Origin: Prevotella sp. P5-108
GTDB taxonomy: Bacteria; Bacteroidota; Bacteroidia; Bacteroidales; Bacteroidaceae
NCBI RefSeq assembly: GCF_002251385.1
Contig: NZ_NPJJ01000043.1
Coordinates: forward strand, 186,001-250,000
Reading direction: 5' to 3'
DNA length: 64,000 nucleotides
How positions within the stretch are numbered: the first letter of the stretch is position 1; each line of letters starts with the position of its first letter. Of this stretch, positions 28,501 through 37,394 are shown one piece after another. The notes below the pieces were generated by a model. It saw only the letters and a list, made by a program, of their open reading frames with translations, made no database searches and was not told the origin of the DNA. The position numbers and the translations under genes were made by a program.

Positions 28501-29734
28501 TCTGATTATCATTGGAAGCGGCCCCGGAGGTTACCGGGCCGCCCAATATGCAGCACAGCACGGACTGGAAGTCATCATCTTTGAAGACCGTCAGGCCGGA
28601 GGAACGTGCCTTAACGAGGGATGTATACCCACCAAATGCCTGGTTCACGACTCCCTCAAAGGCACCCCATTTGAGCAGGCCATGCTACGAAAGGAGGAAG
28701 TTAGCGCACAGCTGCGTCAGGGAGTGGAGATACTCATGTCGCAGCCCCATGTCACAATGGTCAAGGCCCATGCCCGTATCACCGCCCCCGGCACTGTAGA
28801 GGCAGGAACAGAGACCTATAGCGCCGACAACATCATCATCGCTACTGGCAGCAGCGCCAAGATGCCACCCATCAGCGACATCGACAGACCAGAAGTGATG
28901 ACTTCTACCCAACTGCTACAACTAAAGTCGCTCCCCAAGCGCCTTGCCGTAGTAGGAGCAGGCGTGATAGGCATGGAGTTTGCCGCCATCTTTCATCGTA
29001 TGGGTGTAGAGGTGGAAGTCTATGAATTCCTCAAGGAATGTCTGCCTATGATAGACAAGGACCTCGCTAAGCGCCTCCGCAAGAAGATGGAAAAAGACGG
29101 TATCAAATTCAACATGGGTTATAGTGTAGAGAGCATTGCATCTCTTCAAGCCGACGCCGTGTTAGTGGCAACTGGTCGCAAACCCAATCTTGATGAAGAC
29201 GAATTGCAGACATTGGGCATAGAGTATGACCGCAGAGGTATCGTCACCGACAACAATATGCAGACATCGGTAACAGGTATCTATGCCATCGGCGACGTCA
29301 ACGGTAAGGCTTTGCTCGCCCACGCTGCCACATTCCAGGGGTTCCGTGCAGTTAACCACATACTTCAACGGGCAGACTCTATCCGTCTTGACATCATGCC
29401 ATCCGCGGTATTTACAGACCCGGAAGTCGCTACCGTCGGACTTACTGATGATGCCTGCAAGAAGGAGGGTATTACATGCAAAGTGCACAAAGGGTTCTAT
29501 CGCTCCAACGGTAAGGCTCTGGCAGATGAAGCAACCGAAGGTCTGGCCAAAATTGTAACAGATGACGAGGGCCGCATAATAGGTTGCCACATTCTGGGTG
29601 CCCATGCAGCCGATATGGTACAGGAGATAGCCGCCCTCATGAACCAGGATGTCACGCTTGCACAACTTGCTGATATTGTGCACATCCACCCCACTTTTGG
29701 CGAAATCATCCAGGACATCGCTATCAACAGTTGA
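28487..29734 (+). CDS. lpd: Dihydrolipoyl dehydrogenase (L protein)
   Basis: Re-oxidises dihydrolipoyl-GcvH with NAD+. 415 residues, somewhat shorter than the usual 450-470. FAD motif GSGPGGYRAAQYAA, redox disulfide Cys41/Cys46 in GGTCLNEGCIPTK, NAD motif GAGVIGMEFAAIF, AIGDVNGKALLAHAA and the catalytic His-Glu segment HIHPTFGEIIQD. ATG 28487 (MTKTDLIIIGSGPGG) is chosen over an upstream in-frame start within gcvPB. Last gene of the operon. Confidence 0.96.
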   Translation: MTKTDLIIIGSGPGGYRAAQYAAQHGLEVIIFEDRQAGGTCLNEGCIPTKCLVHDSLKGTPFEQAMLRKEEVSAQLRQGVEILMSQPHVTMVKAHARITAPGTVEAGTETYSADNIIIATGSSAKMPPISDIDRPEVMTSTQLLQLKSLPKRLAVVGAGVIGMEFAAIFHRMGVEVEVYEFLKECLPMIDKDLAKRLRKKMEKDGIKFNMGYSVESIASLQADAVLVATGRKPNLDEDELQTLGIEYDRRGIVTDNNMQTSVTGIYAIGDVNGKALLAHAATFQGFRAVNHILQRADSIRLDIMPSAVFTDPEVATVGLTDDACKKEGITCKVHKGFYRSNGKALADEATEGLAKIVTDDEGRIIGCHILGAHAADMVQEIAALMNQDVTLAQLADIVHIHPTFGEIIQDIAINS

Positions 29735-29739
29735 TTTAA

Positions 29740-29760
29740 TCTGACACGAAAAAAGTCAGA
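29740..29760 (+). terminator. Weak hairpin after lpd
   Basis: 6-bp stem TCTGAC/GTCAGA (29740-29745, 29755-29760) just after the lpd stop, without a strong T run. It may end the gcv operon inefficiently. Confidence 0.35.
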
Positions 29761-29767
29761 CAATAGT

Positions 29768-29798
29768 TTTGTAAAATGAGCGATATGTTGTAATTTTG
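29768..29798 (+). promoter_or_regulatory. Strong promoter for a structured RNA
   Basis: TTTG (29768-29771), exactly 19 bases, TAATTTTG (29791-29798): both boxes and spacing match the Bacteroidota consensus. Confidence 0.85.
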
Positions 29799-29803
29799 CA
29801 TGC

Positions 29804-30010
29804 ACAAAACAGGGGTTGCACCGATTCGATCGGGATAGTCATCACATTTAAAACAATTACCGAGAAAGCTCCTCTTGTCAATGGCGGGCCATATAAACTC
29901 CCTCAAGGGAACTAAGTCGAAAGACCGATGGATTACAAAGGCGGAGGGCACTCAAATCTTATTTACTCGGACTTATCATCACATCATCGTGCAACCCCTT
30001 CTTTATTTTT
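29804..30010 (+). ncRNA. ~200-nt structured RNA, 6S-like / Bacteroidales-1 candidate
   Basis: The stretch from just after the promoter to a T-rich 3' end folds with its two ends paired: a perfect 11-bp closing stem AGGGGTTGCAC (29811-29821) with GTGCAACCCCT (29989-29999). Inside are a 5-bp pair CCGAG (29860-29864) with CTCGG (29966-29970), a hairpin CCGAT-TCG-ATCGG at 29821-29833 (its first C is also the last base of the closing stem), a CCC-TCAA-GGG hairpin (29900-29909) and GTC-GAAA-GAC with a GNRA loop (29916-29925). A poly-T-rich tail follows (30000-30012). No ORF is present. Size, end pairing and own promoter recall 6S RNA and the Bacteroidales-1 RNA class; the fold also has apical hairpins not typical of a simple 6S rod. 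It ends 24 bases before ribE and could alternatively be a ribE leader, but it lacks the FMN riboswitch core. Confidence 0.7.
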
Positions 30011-30033
30011 TTACCCAATAATACGATTACAGC

Positions 30034-30636
30034 ATGTTTAGTGGAATAGTAGAAGAGATGGCCACAGTCACAGCCATCGTCAGAGAACAAGAGAATATAC
30101 ATATCACCCTGAGATGCTCGTTCACCGCTGAGCTCAAGATAGACCAAAGCATAGCCCACAACGGCGTCTGCCTTACAGTAGTGGCTATCGATGGTGATTG
30201 TTATACGGTCACCGCGATGAAAGAGACGCTCGACCGTTCTAATTTAGGTATGCTTACCGTTGGCAGCCACGTTAACATAGAACGCTCGATGCTCATGAAT
30301 GGCCGCCTCGATGGACATATCGTACAAGGACACGTGGACCAAACCGCACTATGCACTGCCGTGACCGATGCCGACGGCAGTACCTATTACGATTTTACCT
30401 ACCATTACGACAGGGCTATGGCCCATCGTGGCTACTTTACAGTGGACAAAGGCTCAGTAACAGTCAATGGCGTATCACTTACTGTATGTCAGCCCACGGA
30501 CAACAGTTTCCGCGTTGCCATCATCCCCTACACACGCGAGCACACCAATATTGGTGAAATCACAGTAGGCTCTACGGTCAACATAGAGTTTGATATTCTC
30601 GGAAAATACATCGCAAGATTGCAATCTCTCCAATAG
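30034..30636 (+). CDS. ribE: Riboflavin synthase
   Basis: Dismutates two 6,7-dimethyl-8-ribityllumazines into riboflavin. 200 residues made of two similar barrels: MFSGIVEEMATVTAI...NGVCLTVVAI and GHIVQGHVDQT...VTVNGVSLTVCQ, with the C-terminal HTNIGEITVGSTVNIEFDILGKY. It has no clear own promoter; it begins 24 bases downstream of the structured RNA, so it may be made by read-through. The gene ends inside a hairpin terminator. Confidence 0.95.
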   Translation: MFSGIVEEMATVTAIVREQENIHITLRCSFTAELKIDQSIAHNGVCLTVVAIDGDCYTVTAMKETLDRSNLGMLTVGSHVNIERSMLMNGRLDGHIVQGHVDQTALCTAVTDADGSTYYDFTYHYDRAMAHRGYFTVDKGSVTVNGVSLTVCQPTDNSFRVAIIPYTREHTNIGEITVGSTVNIEFDILGKYIARLQSLQ

Positions 30637-30650
30637 ATTGCAATCTTTTT
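30616..30650 (+). terminator. ribE terminator made of two self-palindromic arms
   Basis: AGATTGCAATCT occurs at 30616-30627 (inside the ribE coding end) and 30635-30646, followed by a T run. Each arm is itself a perfect palindrome, so the copies are both direct and inverted repeats. It also abuts the converging gph stop. Confidence 0.8.
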
Positions 30651-31287
30651 ATAATAGAATTTCTTCTGGCGTCTCTACCAAGCGTTGGGCACCATGCTCG
30701 ATGAGGAAATCGCGAGAACGGAATCCCCACAGCACACTGATGCAAGGCATATTACAGTTGCGAGCGGTCTCAATATCCACATCACTGTCGCCAATATACA
30801 CTGCACCATCCCTACTTGCCCCAAGTTGTCTTAGGGCCTCCTCTACCGTATCAGGAGCAGGTTTCTTACGAATATTCTCGCGTTCACCAATCGCCACCGC
30901 TACATATTCGCCAAAAAAATGACGGCATAGCTCTTGTGTGGCGGCATAAAACTTATTGCTCACCACAGCAATGTTCTTTCCACGTTTCTTGAGTTCTTTC
31001 AGCATAGGCATCACTCCCTCGTAGGGCGCCGTGGTGTCGAGATTGTGCTTGAGATAATGCTGACGAAAACAGGCATAGGCATCGTCAAAGAGCGGATTAT
31101 CCGTCCCTTCGGGTATAGCCCGCTCCATAAGTTTCTTCACTCCGTTACCTACAAATCTTCTTACATCATCTTCGCTGTGTTCGGGCATGCCATAAGTACG
31201 AAGAGCATAATTGGTACTCGCTGCCAAGTCATGCAATGTATCGAGCAGCGTACCATCAAGGTCAAAAATATATGTCTGATATTCCAT
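30649..31287 (-). CDS. gph: HAD-family phosphoglycolate phosphatase-like hydrolase
   Basis: 212 residues of HAD subfamily I. Motif I is FDLDGTLLDT with nucleophile Asp9 and acid Asp11; motif II is VVSNK; motif III/IV is VYIGDSDVDIETARNC. The helical cap (~15-85) is PGP-like. Family members dephosphorylate phosphoglycolate or other small phosphates; the true substrate here is not certain. ATG 31287 (MEYQTYIFDLDG) is chosen over an upstream start that would overlap the promoter. Monocistronic, convergent with ribE. Confidence 0.85.
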   Translation of the reverse strand: MEYQTYIFDLDGTLLDTLHDLAASTNYALRTYGMPEHSEDDVRRFVGNGVKKLMERAIPEGTDNPLFDDAYACFRQHYLKHNLDTTAPYEGVMPMLKELKKRGKNIAVVSNKFYAATQELCRHFFGEYVAVAIGERENIRKKPAPDTVEEALRQLGASRDGAVYIGDSDVDIETARNCNMPCISVLWGFRSRDFLIEHGAQRLVETPEEILL

Positions 31288-31308
31288 TGTATATCCTCCA
31301 AACATCGG

Positions 31309-31316
31309 CAAAGGTA
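31309..31316 (-). promoter_or_regulatory. -7 box for gph
   Basis: Complement reads TACCTTTG, 21 bases before the ATG; no clear -33 box. Confidence 0.5.
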
Positions 31317-31441
31317 ACAATTATTCCCCACTCATCTATCCTGAGCAACTATAAAAAATGCTAATTATTGGCCTTATCCTTATCTTTATGGCAAACCACG
31401 GGAAACAGCTACTCTCACGGGCAAAAAATAAATCATTTTAT

Positions 31442-31472
31442 TTTGTTCTCCAATGGCTTTTCGCTAACTTTG
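31442..31472 (+). promoter_or_regulatory. Promoter for mltG
   Basis: TTTG (31442-31445), 19 bases, TAACTTTG (31465-31472). This places the transcript start near 31477, after an upstream in-frame ATG at 31474. Confidence 0.8.
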
Positions 31473-31494
31473 CATGAAACTAATTAGTATAAAG

Positions 31495-32547
31495 ATGAAA
31501 CCACTTACAAAAAGCAATAAGAAGTATATCGTCATGGCATTGACCTGCCTCGCGGTCATGTCGGGATTTGCATATTACTACTTCTTCTCGGCCTTCTCCG
31601 TTTCTTCCACAACAGAATATCTGTACATAGACCAGGACGATAACATCGACTCGGTATTCACCAAACTTACCCCGATAGCCTCGCGTCACGGTATGCAAGG
31701 ATTGAGCACGCTTGTAAGACACAGCGATTACCCAGAAATCATTAAGACCGGACGCTACGAGATAACCACATCAATAGGGGCATTCCAGCTTTTTAGAAGA
31801 ATCAAAGCAGGCATGCAATCTCCCGTGCACCTCACAGTCCCCTCGGTACGTACGGTGGAAGATTTGGCAGAAGAGCTCACAACCAAGCTCATGCTTGACA
31901 GTGCCACACTCCATGCAGCCCTTGTCAACCCAGATACCTGTAAGACTTACGGCTACACACCTGAGACTATCACATGTATGTTTGTACCAAATACATATGA
32001 GGTCTACTGGAACATATCTCTCTCCAAACTCCTCAAGCGCATGAAGAAGGAGAGTGATTCATTCTGGAATGAAGACCGTATGGCTAAGGCGCAGCGTCTG
32101 AAACTAACACCCATAGAGGTTATCACCCTTGCAAGTATAGTAGACGAAGAGACTGCCAACAATGCCGAGAAGCCCATGGTGGCTGGTATGTATTACAATC
32201 GCCTGATGATGCGCGATGGAGAATACCCAAATGGCATGCCGCTGCAGGCCGACCCTACTATCAAATTCGCGCTCAAGCAGTTTGCGTTGAAACGCATTTA
32301 CCACAATATGCTACAAACGCAAAGTCCATACAACACATACGTCAACACAGGTCTGCCTCCAGGCCCCATCCGCATTCCTACCGTGGCAGGCATAGACGCA
32401 GTACTCAATATGGTACACCATAATTATATATATATGTGCGCGAAGGAAGACTTCAGTGGTACTCATAATTTTGCCAGCAACTATAAGGACCATCAGGCCA
32501 ATGCTGCCAAGTATAGCAAAGCCCTCAATGCAAGAGGCATAAAGTAG
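31495..32547 (+). CDS. mltG: Endolytic murein transglycosylase MltG (YceG family)
   Basis: Cleaves nascent glycan strands at the inner membrane and sets their length. 350 residues: cytoplasmic basic start, one membrane helix (YIVMALTCLAVMSGFAYYYF, 11-30), LysM-like subdomain (~45-110), then the YceG domain with FVPNTYEVYWN and the catalytic glutamate, by family alignment Glu219, in ASIVDEET. LQADPTIKFALKQ and YNTYVNTGLPPGPI are further family motifs. ATG 31495 is chosen because the earlier ATG (31474) would lie upstream of the predicted transcript start. Confidence 0.93.
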   Translation: MKPLTKSNKKYIVMALTCLAVMSGFAYYYFFSAFSVSSTTEYLYIDQDDNIDSVFTKLTPIASRHGMQGLSTLVRHSDYPEIIKTGRYEITTSIGAFQLFRRIKAGMQSPVHLTVPSVRTVEDLAEELTTKLMLDSATLHAALVNPDTCKTYGYTPETITCMFVPNTYEVYWNISLSKLLKRMKKESDSFWNEDRMAKAQRLKLTPIEVITLASIVDEETANNAEKPMVAGMYYNRLMMRDGEYPNGMPLQADPTIKFALKQFALKRIYHNMLQTQSPYNTYVNTGLPPGPIRIPTVAGIDAVLNMVHHNYIYMCAKEDFSGTHNFASNYKDHQANAAKYSKALNARGIK

Positions 32548-32573
32548 AATTCACCTATTTATTAACAATCAAT

Positions 32574-32639
32574 GTGGCCATCCCCTATCCGCATGTTGCA
32601 TCAGTCTTTATGATTACTTCGTCCGATGGGAATGGCCAC
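32574..32639 (+). repeat. Imperfect inverted repeat between mltG and the S9 peptidase gene
   Basis: GTGGCCATCCCC (32574-32585) pairs, with one mismatch, with GGGAATGGCCAC (32628-32639) across a ~42-base loop. No T run follows. Could be a weak terminator, a leader structure or an mRNA stabiliser for the peptidase gene, which has no visible promoter. Confidence 0.5.
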
Positions 32640-32666
32640 TAATACTCTAACTTCATTTAATACCCA

Positions 32667-35471
32667 ATGAAACAGAAATCACTGTTGTTCTTAATCCTGA
32701 TGGCTCTCGCCATCCAGTATGGTTGGGCTCAGAAGAAGCCCCTTACCCACGATGTGTATGATGCTTGGCAGAGCGTACAATCTGCTTTCCTCTCCTCAAA
32801 AGGCAATGTAAGCCTATGGGAAGTTAATCCACAACAAGGCGACGGCACACTCTACATCCGCGACAACCGCAACGGTCGCCTCATCACACTCCCCAGAGGC
32901 CACAGAGCAAGAATCACCTCAAACGAGAAATATGTAGTGGCGCAGATTAAGCCATTGTTCTCACAGACACGTGATGCTAAAATCAAGAAGAAGAAAGCAG
33001 CTGATATGCCCAAGGACTCTGTGGCTATCATAGACCTCAATGATGGAAGCATTAAGAAAATCGCCAACGTCAGCGGATATAGCATGGGACGAGTAGAGCA
33101 GCCTGTAGTTGCCATTGCTCTGACCTATAAGACTCCAGAGCCATCTATGGTAGCCGAAAAGGAGAAGGCTAAAAAGAAGAAAAAGGACAAAAAGACAAAG
33201 GATGAGGCTCCCAAGGCCAAGGTGGACAAGGATGCTGCCAATGACATGATTCTCTATACCTTTGCTACAGGAGACACCGTGCGCATGCGCTGTGTAGCTG
33301 GTTACGAAATCAATGCCCAAGGTTCACAGATGGCATACGTTGCCCGCGACAAAAAAAACCATAATATCATGAAACTCGCCAATCTGTCGAACCTGGATGC
33401 TCAGAGCATCTCGGCAGAAGCCACATTCATGTCATCGCCTAAATTCAATTGGACAGGCGACAGACTTATGTTTATGGCAGCCACAGATACCATACCCTCT
33501 GGTAGCCGCCACTGTTCACTCTATGAATACCGTCTTCAGGGAGGACTCCGTACGGTTGTAAGCAGTGATGATTCTTCAAAACTCATTGATGGTTGGGGAA
33601 TTACGGACAAATCAAATCCATACTACACCCGTAACGGCAATCGCATTATGGTAGGCATTATGCCCTATGTAGCTCCAGACAACAAAACCAAGTATGACTT
33701 CGAGACCGCCGAGCCCAGCATTTGGCGCTATGATGCCGACCTTATTCCACCGATGTTCAAATCAGGAGAACTGAAGAACGGCACCTCGCAGGTAATATGC
33801 ACCATTGACAACGAAGGCAACTTCATCCGTCTTGGGCAGTCTTACTACGACCGACTGCTATTCCCCGACCTCAGTGTTACAAATACGGCCCTTTCCGTGG
33901 ACAATACCGGACGCATACTCGAGCAGCAATGGGATATTCAGACCAAGAAGCGCATCTCTGTCATAGATACCTATACAGGCAAGCGCACCCAGATTGCCGA
34001 CTGCAAAACTGCAGGCGAAACCATTTCACCCGATGGCAAACACGCCGCATGGTTTGACTTGGAAAAGCATCACTGGATGCTTGCCAACACCTCTACCCAT
34101 AAGATTGCCAACATTACAGCATCACTCAAGGTTCCATTCTACAACGAAGACACAGACACCCCCAGCGAAGCGGCTCCCTACGCCGGCGTTGTATGGACTT
34201 CGGACAATCGTGGTATGATTCTCACCGACCGTTTCGACCTATGGTATATCCCTCTCGACGGCAACAAACCACTTAACCTCACTCAGGGCAACGGACGCAA
34301 AGATAGCATACAATACCGTTTCCGCAACCTTCAGCCTTCTACAGACAAGGTTGGCTTCGACGCCTGCCAGCCTATATATCTTTCGGTATACAACTACCGC
34401 ACCAAGGAGAACGGCTTCGCAAAGACAGATTTGAATGCCAACCTGCAGCAACTCGAATATGGAAAGTATACCTATACCAGCCTGTGCAAGGCCGATTCTG
34501 CCAACACGTTCATGGTATGCAAGGGTAACTTTGAAGTTCCTATGAATCTTTGGCTCGTCAACGACAAGTGGACTCAGTTGAGCAACATCAATCCCCAGCA
34601 GGCTGACTATGCTTGGGGTAAGCCAGAGCTCTTCCAGTGGAAGGCATTTGACGGCACCCCACTCGACGGTGTGCTCTATAAGCCAGATAACTTTGATCCC
34701 AACAAGAAATATCCGGTCATTGTCTATTTCTATGAGCGCAACAGTGAGTCACTCTACCGTTACTTCAGTCCTGCGCCCAGCCGCAGCATCGTTAACATCC
34801 CTTACTTTGTAAGCAACGGATACATTGTTTTTGTTCCCGATGTGGTTTATAAGGTAGGTCATCCTGGCAAATCTGCTTACAATTGTATTGTAGCTGGTGC
34901 CAAAGCTCTTGCAGCCAATAAGTGGGTGGACAGTTCCCACATGGCCATCCAGGGTCAAAGTTGGGGTGGCTATCAGGTAGCTTATCTCATAGCCCACACT
35001 GATATGTTTGCTGCAGGTGGAGCCGGTGCTCCCGTTTGCAATATGACGAGTGCTTATGGAGGCATCAGATGGGGCACAGGAATAAGCCGCCAATTCCAGT
35101 ATGAGCAGACACAGAGCCGTATTGGCAAAGACCTCTGGAGCGGCTTCGACCTCTACATAGAGAACTCTCCCCTCTTCGATTACCCCAAGGTAAAGACCCC
35201 TGTGCTCATCATGCACAACAATGCCGATGGTGCTGTTCCCTATTATCAGGGAATTGAGATGTTTATGGCGCTCCGTCGTTTGGGCAAACCCGCCTGGTTG
35301 CTTGAATATAACCGAGAGGCCCATAATCTCTCCAATCGTAAGAATGCCAAAGACCTGAGCAAGCGTCTGTCTGATTTCTTCGACCACTATCTCAAGGGAG
35401 CTCCTCTCCCCGACTGGATGAAGCCCGACACACCTTATATCATCAACGGCCAGGCCAAGAGGCTCTATTAA
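32667..35471 (+). CDS. S9-family serine peptidase (prolyl oligopeptidase/DPP-like), secreted
   Basis: 934 residues with signal peptide (MKQKSLLFLILMALAIQYGWAQ). N-terminal beta-propeller (~30-660) and C-terminal alpha/beta hydrolase. Catalytic triad visible: Ser765 in IQGQSWGGYQVAYL, Asp854 in HNNADGAVPY and His886 in REAHNLS. The Ser motif is GQSWGG rather than the commoner GRSYGG. Residues ~165-195 are a Lys/Asp/Ala-rich low-complexity insertion (EKEKAKKKKKDKKTKDE), unusual within a propeller. Likely a periplasmic or surface peptidase that trims peptides; specificity unknown. Confidence 0.92.
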   Translation: MKQKSLLFLILMALAIQYGWAQKKPLTHDVYDAWQSVQSAFLSSKGNVSLWEVNPQQGDGTLYIRDNRNGRLITLPRGHRARITSNEKYVVAQIKPLFSQTRDAKIKKKKAADMPKDSVAIIDLNDGSIKKIANVSGYSMGRVEQPVVAIALTYKTPEPSMVAEKEKAKKKKKDKKTKDEAPKAKVDKDAANDMILYTFATGDTVRMRCVAGYEINAQGSQMAYVARDKKNHNIMKLANLSNLDAQSISAEATFMSSPKFNWTGDRLMFMAATDTIPSGSRHCSLYEYRLQGGLRTVVSSDDSSKLIDGWGITDKSNPYYTRNGNRIMVGIMPYVAPDNKTKYDFETAEPSIWRYDADLIPPMFKSGELKNGTSQVICTIDNEGNFIRLGQSYYDRLLFPDLSVTNTALSVDNTGRILEQQWDIQTKKRISVIDTYTGKRTQIADCKTAGETISPDGKHAAWFDLEKHHWMLANTSTHKIANITASLKVPFYNEDTDTPSEAAPYAGVVWTSDNRGMILTDRFDLWYIPLDGNKPLNLTQGNGRKDSIQYRFRNLQPSTDKVGFDACQPIYLSVYNYRTKENGFAKTDLNANLQQLEYGKYTYTSLCKADSANTFMVCKGNFEVPMNLWLVNDKWTQLSNINPQQADYAWGKPELFQWKAFDGTPLDGVLYKPDNFDPNKKYPVIVYFYERNSESLYRYFSPAPSRSIVNIPYFVSNGYIVFVPDVVYKVGHPGKSAYNCIVAGAKALAANKWVDSSHMAIQGQSWGGYQVAYLIAHTDMFAAGGAGAPVCNMTSAYGGIRWGTGISRQFQYEQTQSRIGKDLWSGFDLYIENSPLFDYPKVKTPVLIMHNNADGAVPYYQGIEMFMALRRLGKPAWLLEYNREAHNLSNRKNAKDLSKRLSDFFDHYLKGAPLPDWMKPDTPYIINGQAKRLY

Positions 35472-35493
35472 CAGCGACAAAGATTTTGCTAAA

Positions 35494-35581
35494 TTGCTCG
35501 TTTTTATTGTCTTTTCAAGAACATTTCTTTGATATGTCAGAAATAATACGTTATTTTGCATAGCAAAAGGTAGACGAGCAA
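35494..35581 (+). promoter_or_regulatory. Promoter of the pdx operon flanked by an inverted repeat
   Basis: TTTG (35528-35531), 19 bases, TTATTTTG (35551-35558), one base off consensus. TTGCTCGT (35494-35501) and its exact complement ACGAGCAA (35574-35581) flank the promoter ~72 bases apart; the left copy lies upstream of the transcript start, so it acts, if at all, as DNA, perhaps as paired operator half-sites for the downstream AraC-type regulator. Confidence 0.65.
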
Positions 35582-36522
35582 TGGATACAATACTGACTAT
35601 TACAGGTTCAGACAATACAGGAGGCTCTGGTGTTCAGGCGGACATCAGAGCCATTACTGAACTTGGAGGCCGTATGGTTTCTGTAGTCACTTGTATCACC
35701 ATCCAGAATACGCTTGGTATTCAGGAGTTTTATGACATACCCGCCCAAGTAGTTGCAGACCAGATTGAAGCCATTGGGAATGATATGCAGCCCCCCATCG
35801 TCAAGGTTGGAATGGTGCGCAATCTCCAGACCTTATCGGTCATCATCAATTACCTCCGCCGATACAAGCCTTCATACGTTATCTATGACCCCGTCGTCTT
35901 TTCCAGTAACGGCGACCTGCTGATGGAAAGCCATCTCATAGGTATGATACGCCAGCATCTCCTGCCCCTTTGTTCGCTGATACTTCTCAGAAGGAAGGAG
36001 TCTACGCTGGTATTAGGCAATACATCCCCAGACAATGTCTCACTGCTCGACGACACCCCTGTTCACGGATATTCCAACTTGCTTTCCACCGCCATTACTT
36101 ATTATCTCTCGCAAGGCAACTCGATAAACGAGGCCATGCAGAAAGCATCCGAGTATCTGCGCATCCACGTTTCTCCCGATGACAGTTCGCATAACCGCAG
36201 CACCGAACTCTACCGCGATTTCACCAAGGCCATAACCGCCTACCTCAAGCAGCGGAGCGATGTTGCCTATTATGCCGACTTCCTGAATGTCACCCCGCGC
36301 TATCTGGCCCAGGTTACAAACCGCATCAGCGGCATGACACCCAAAGCCATCATAGAGCAGCATTTGGAAGACGCAATCTGCAACGAACTTTTTAACACAG
36401 GGAAGACTATTCAGGAAATAGCCTATGAATACCAGTTCTCTTCACAGGCTCACTTTACCAAGTTCTTCAAACGTATCACTGGATATACTCCAAGTAATTA
36501 TCGTAAAAATCATATACAATGA
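35581..36522 (+). CDS. Fusion regulator: ThiD/PdxK-like domain plus AraC DNA-binding domain
   Basis: 313 residues. Residues 1-~200 are clearly ThiD-like ([54 protein letters not shown]), while ~212-312 are an AraC/XylS helix-turn-helix pair ([54 protein letters not shown]). The substrate-side motifs are kept, but the catalytic GTG(C/D)T loop is replaced by HGYSNLLS (162-169) and the segment before it is ~50-60 residues shorter than in ThiD. This indicates a non-catalytic, ligand-binding kinase fold. Its stop overlaps the pdxS ATG (ATGA). By context it most likely senses a B6 vitamer, or hydroxymethylpyrimidine, and controls pdxST. Confidence 0.88.
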   Translation: MDTILTITGSDNTGGSGVQADIRAITELGGRMVSVVTCITIQNTLGIQEFYDIPAQVVADQIEAIGNDMQPPIVKVGMVRNLQTLSVIINYLRRYKPSYVIYDPVVFSSNGDLLMESHLIGMIRQHLLPLCSLILLRRKESTLVLGNTSPDNVSLLDDTPVHGYSNLLSTAITYYLSQGNSINEAMQKASEYLRIHVSPDDSSHNRSTELYRDFTKAITAYLKQRSDVAYYADFLNVTPRYLAQVTNRISGMTPKAIIEQHLEDAICNELFNTGKTIQEIAYEYQFSSQAHFTKFFKRITGYTPSNYRKNHIQ

Positions 36523-37394
36523 CAACAGAAAGACAAATTTTGAACCGCAACTTGGCTCAGATGCTCAAAGGCGGTGTAATCATGGACGTAACAACCCCCG
36601 AGCAGGCACGTATCGCCGAAGCAGCTGGTGCCTGTGCCGTAATGGCATTGGAGCGAATCCCTGCGGACATCCGCGCAGCCGGAGGTGTATCACGTATGAG
36701 TGACCCCAAGATGATAAAGGGAATCCAGGAGGCTGTCAGCATTCCTGTAATGGCTAAATGCCGTATCGGCCATATTGCCGAGGCACAGATTCTGCAGGCT
36801 ATCGAGATTGACTATATCGACGAGAGCGAGGTACTCTCTCCTGCCGACAATATCTATCACATCGACAAGACCCAGTTTGACGTGCCCTTCGTATGTGGTG
36901 CCAAGAATCTGGGAGAAGCCCTCCGTCGTATTGCCGAAGGCGCTACCATGATACGTACCAAGGGCGAGCCCGGTACAGGCGATGTCGTTCAGGCCGTTAG
37001 TCACATGCGCATGATGCAGAGCGAAATCCGTCGCATTACCAGCATGAGCAAGGATGAACTCTATGAAGCTGCCAAGCAACTCCAGGTACCTTACGACCTC
37101 ATAGTCTATGTTCACGAGAATGGCAAGCTCCCTGTAGTAAACTTCGCCGCTGGTGGTGTTGCCACACCTGCCGATGCCGCCCTCATGATGCAGTTGGGTG
37201 CTGAAGGCGTATTTGTTGGAAGCGGAATCTTCAAGAGTGGCAACCCTGCAAAGCGCGCAGCCGCCATCGTACAGGCTGTTACCAATTACAATGACCCCGT
37301 CAAACTGGCAGAACTGAGCGAAGACTTAGGCGAAGCTATGGTTGGTATCAACGAGCAGGAGATTGAACTGCTTATGGCAGAACGTGGCAAATGA
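36519..37394 (+). CDS. pdxS: Pyridoxal 5'-phosphate synthase subunit PdxS
   Basis: 291 residues; builds PLP from ribose 5-phosphate, glyceraldehyde 3-phosphate and ammonia from PdxT. Very conserved: [78 protein letters not shown] and [21 protein letters not shown] overlaps the regulator stop and its own stop overlaps the pdxT ATG, so all three genes are translationally coupled. Confidence 0.98.
   Translation: MTTERQILNRNLAQMLKGGVIMDVTTPEQARIAEAAGACAVMALERIPADIRAAGGVSRMSDPKMIKGIQEAVSIPVMAKCRIGHIAEAQILQAIEIDYIDESEVLSPADNIYHIDKTQFDVPFVCGAKNLGEALRRIAEGATMIRTKGEPGTGDVVQAVSHMRMMQSEIRRITSMSKDELYEAAKQLQVPYDLIVYVHENGKLPVVNFAAGGVATPADAALMMQLGAEGVFVGSGIFKSGNPAKRAAAIVQAVTNYNDPVKLAELSEDLGEAMVGINEQEIELLMAERGK

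Noticed and set aside
29735-30033. FMN riboswitch upstream of ribE
   Set aside because: The conserved FMN aptamer core is absent; the fold is of a different type with its own promoter and 3' end.
30034-30636. ribE as part of a riboflavin operon
   Set aside because: No ribD, ribBA or ribH gene is adjacent on either side.
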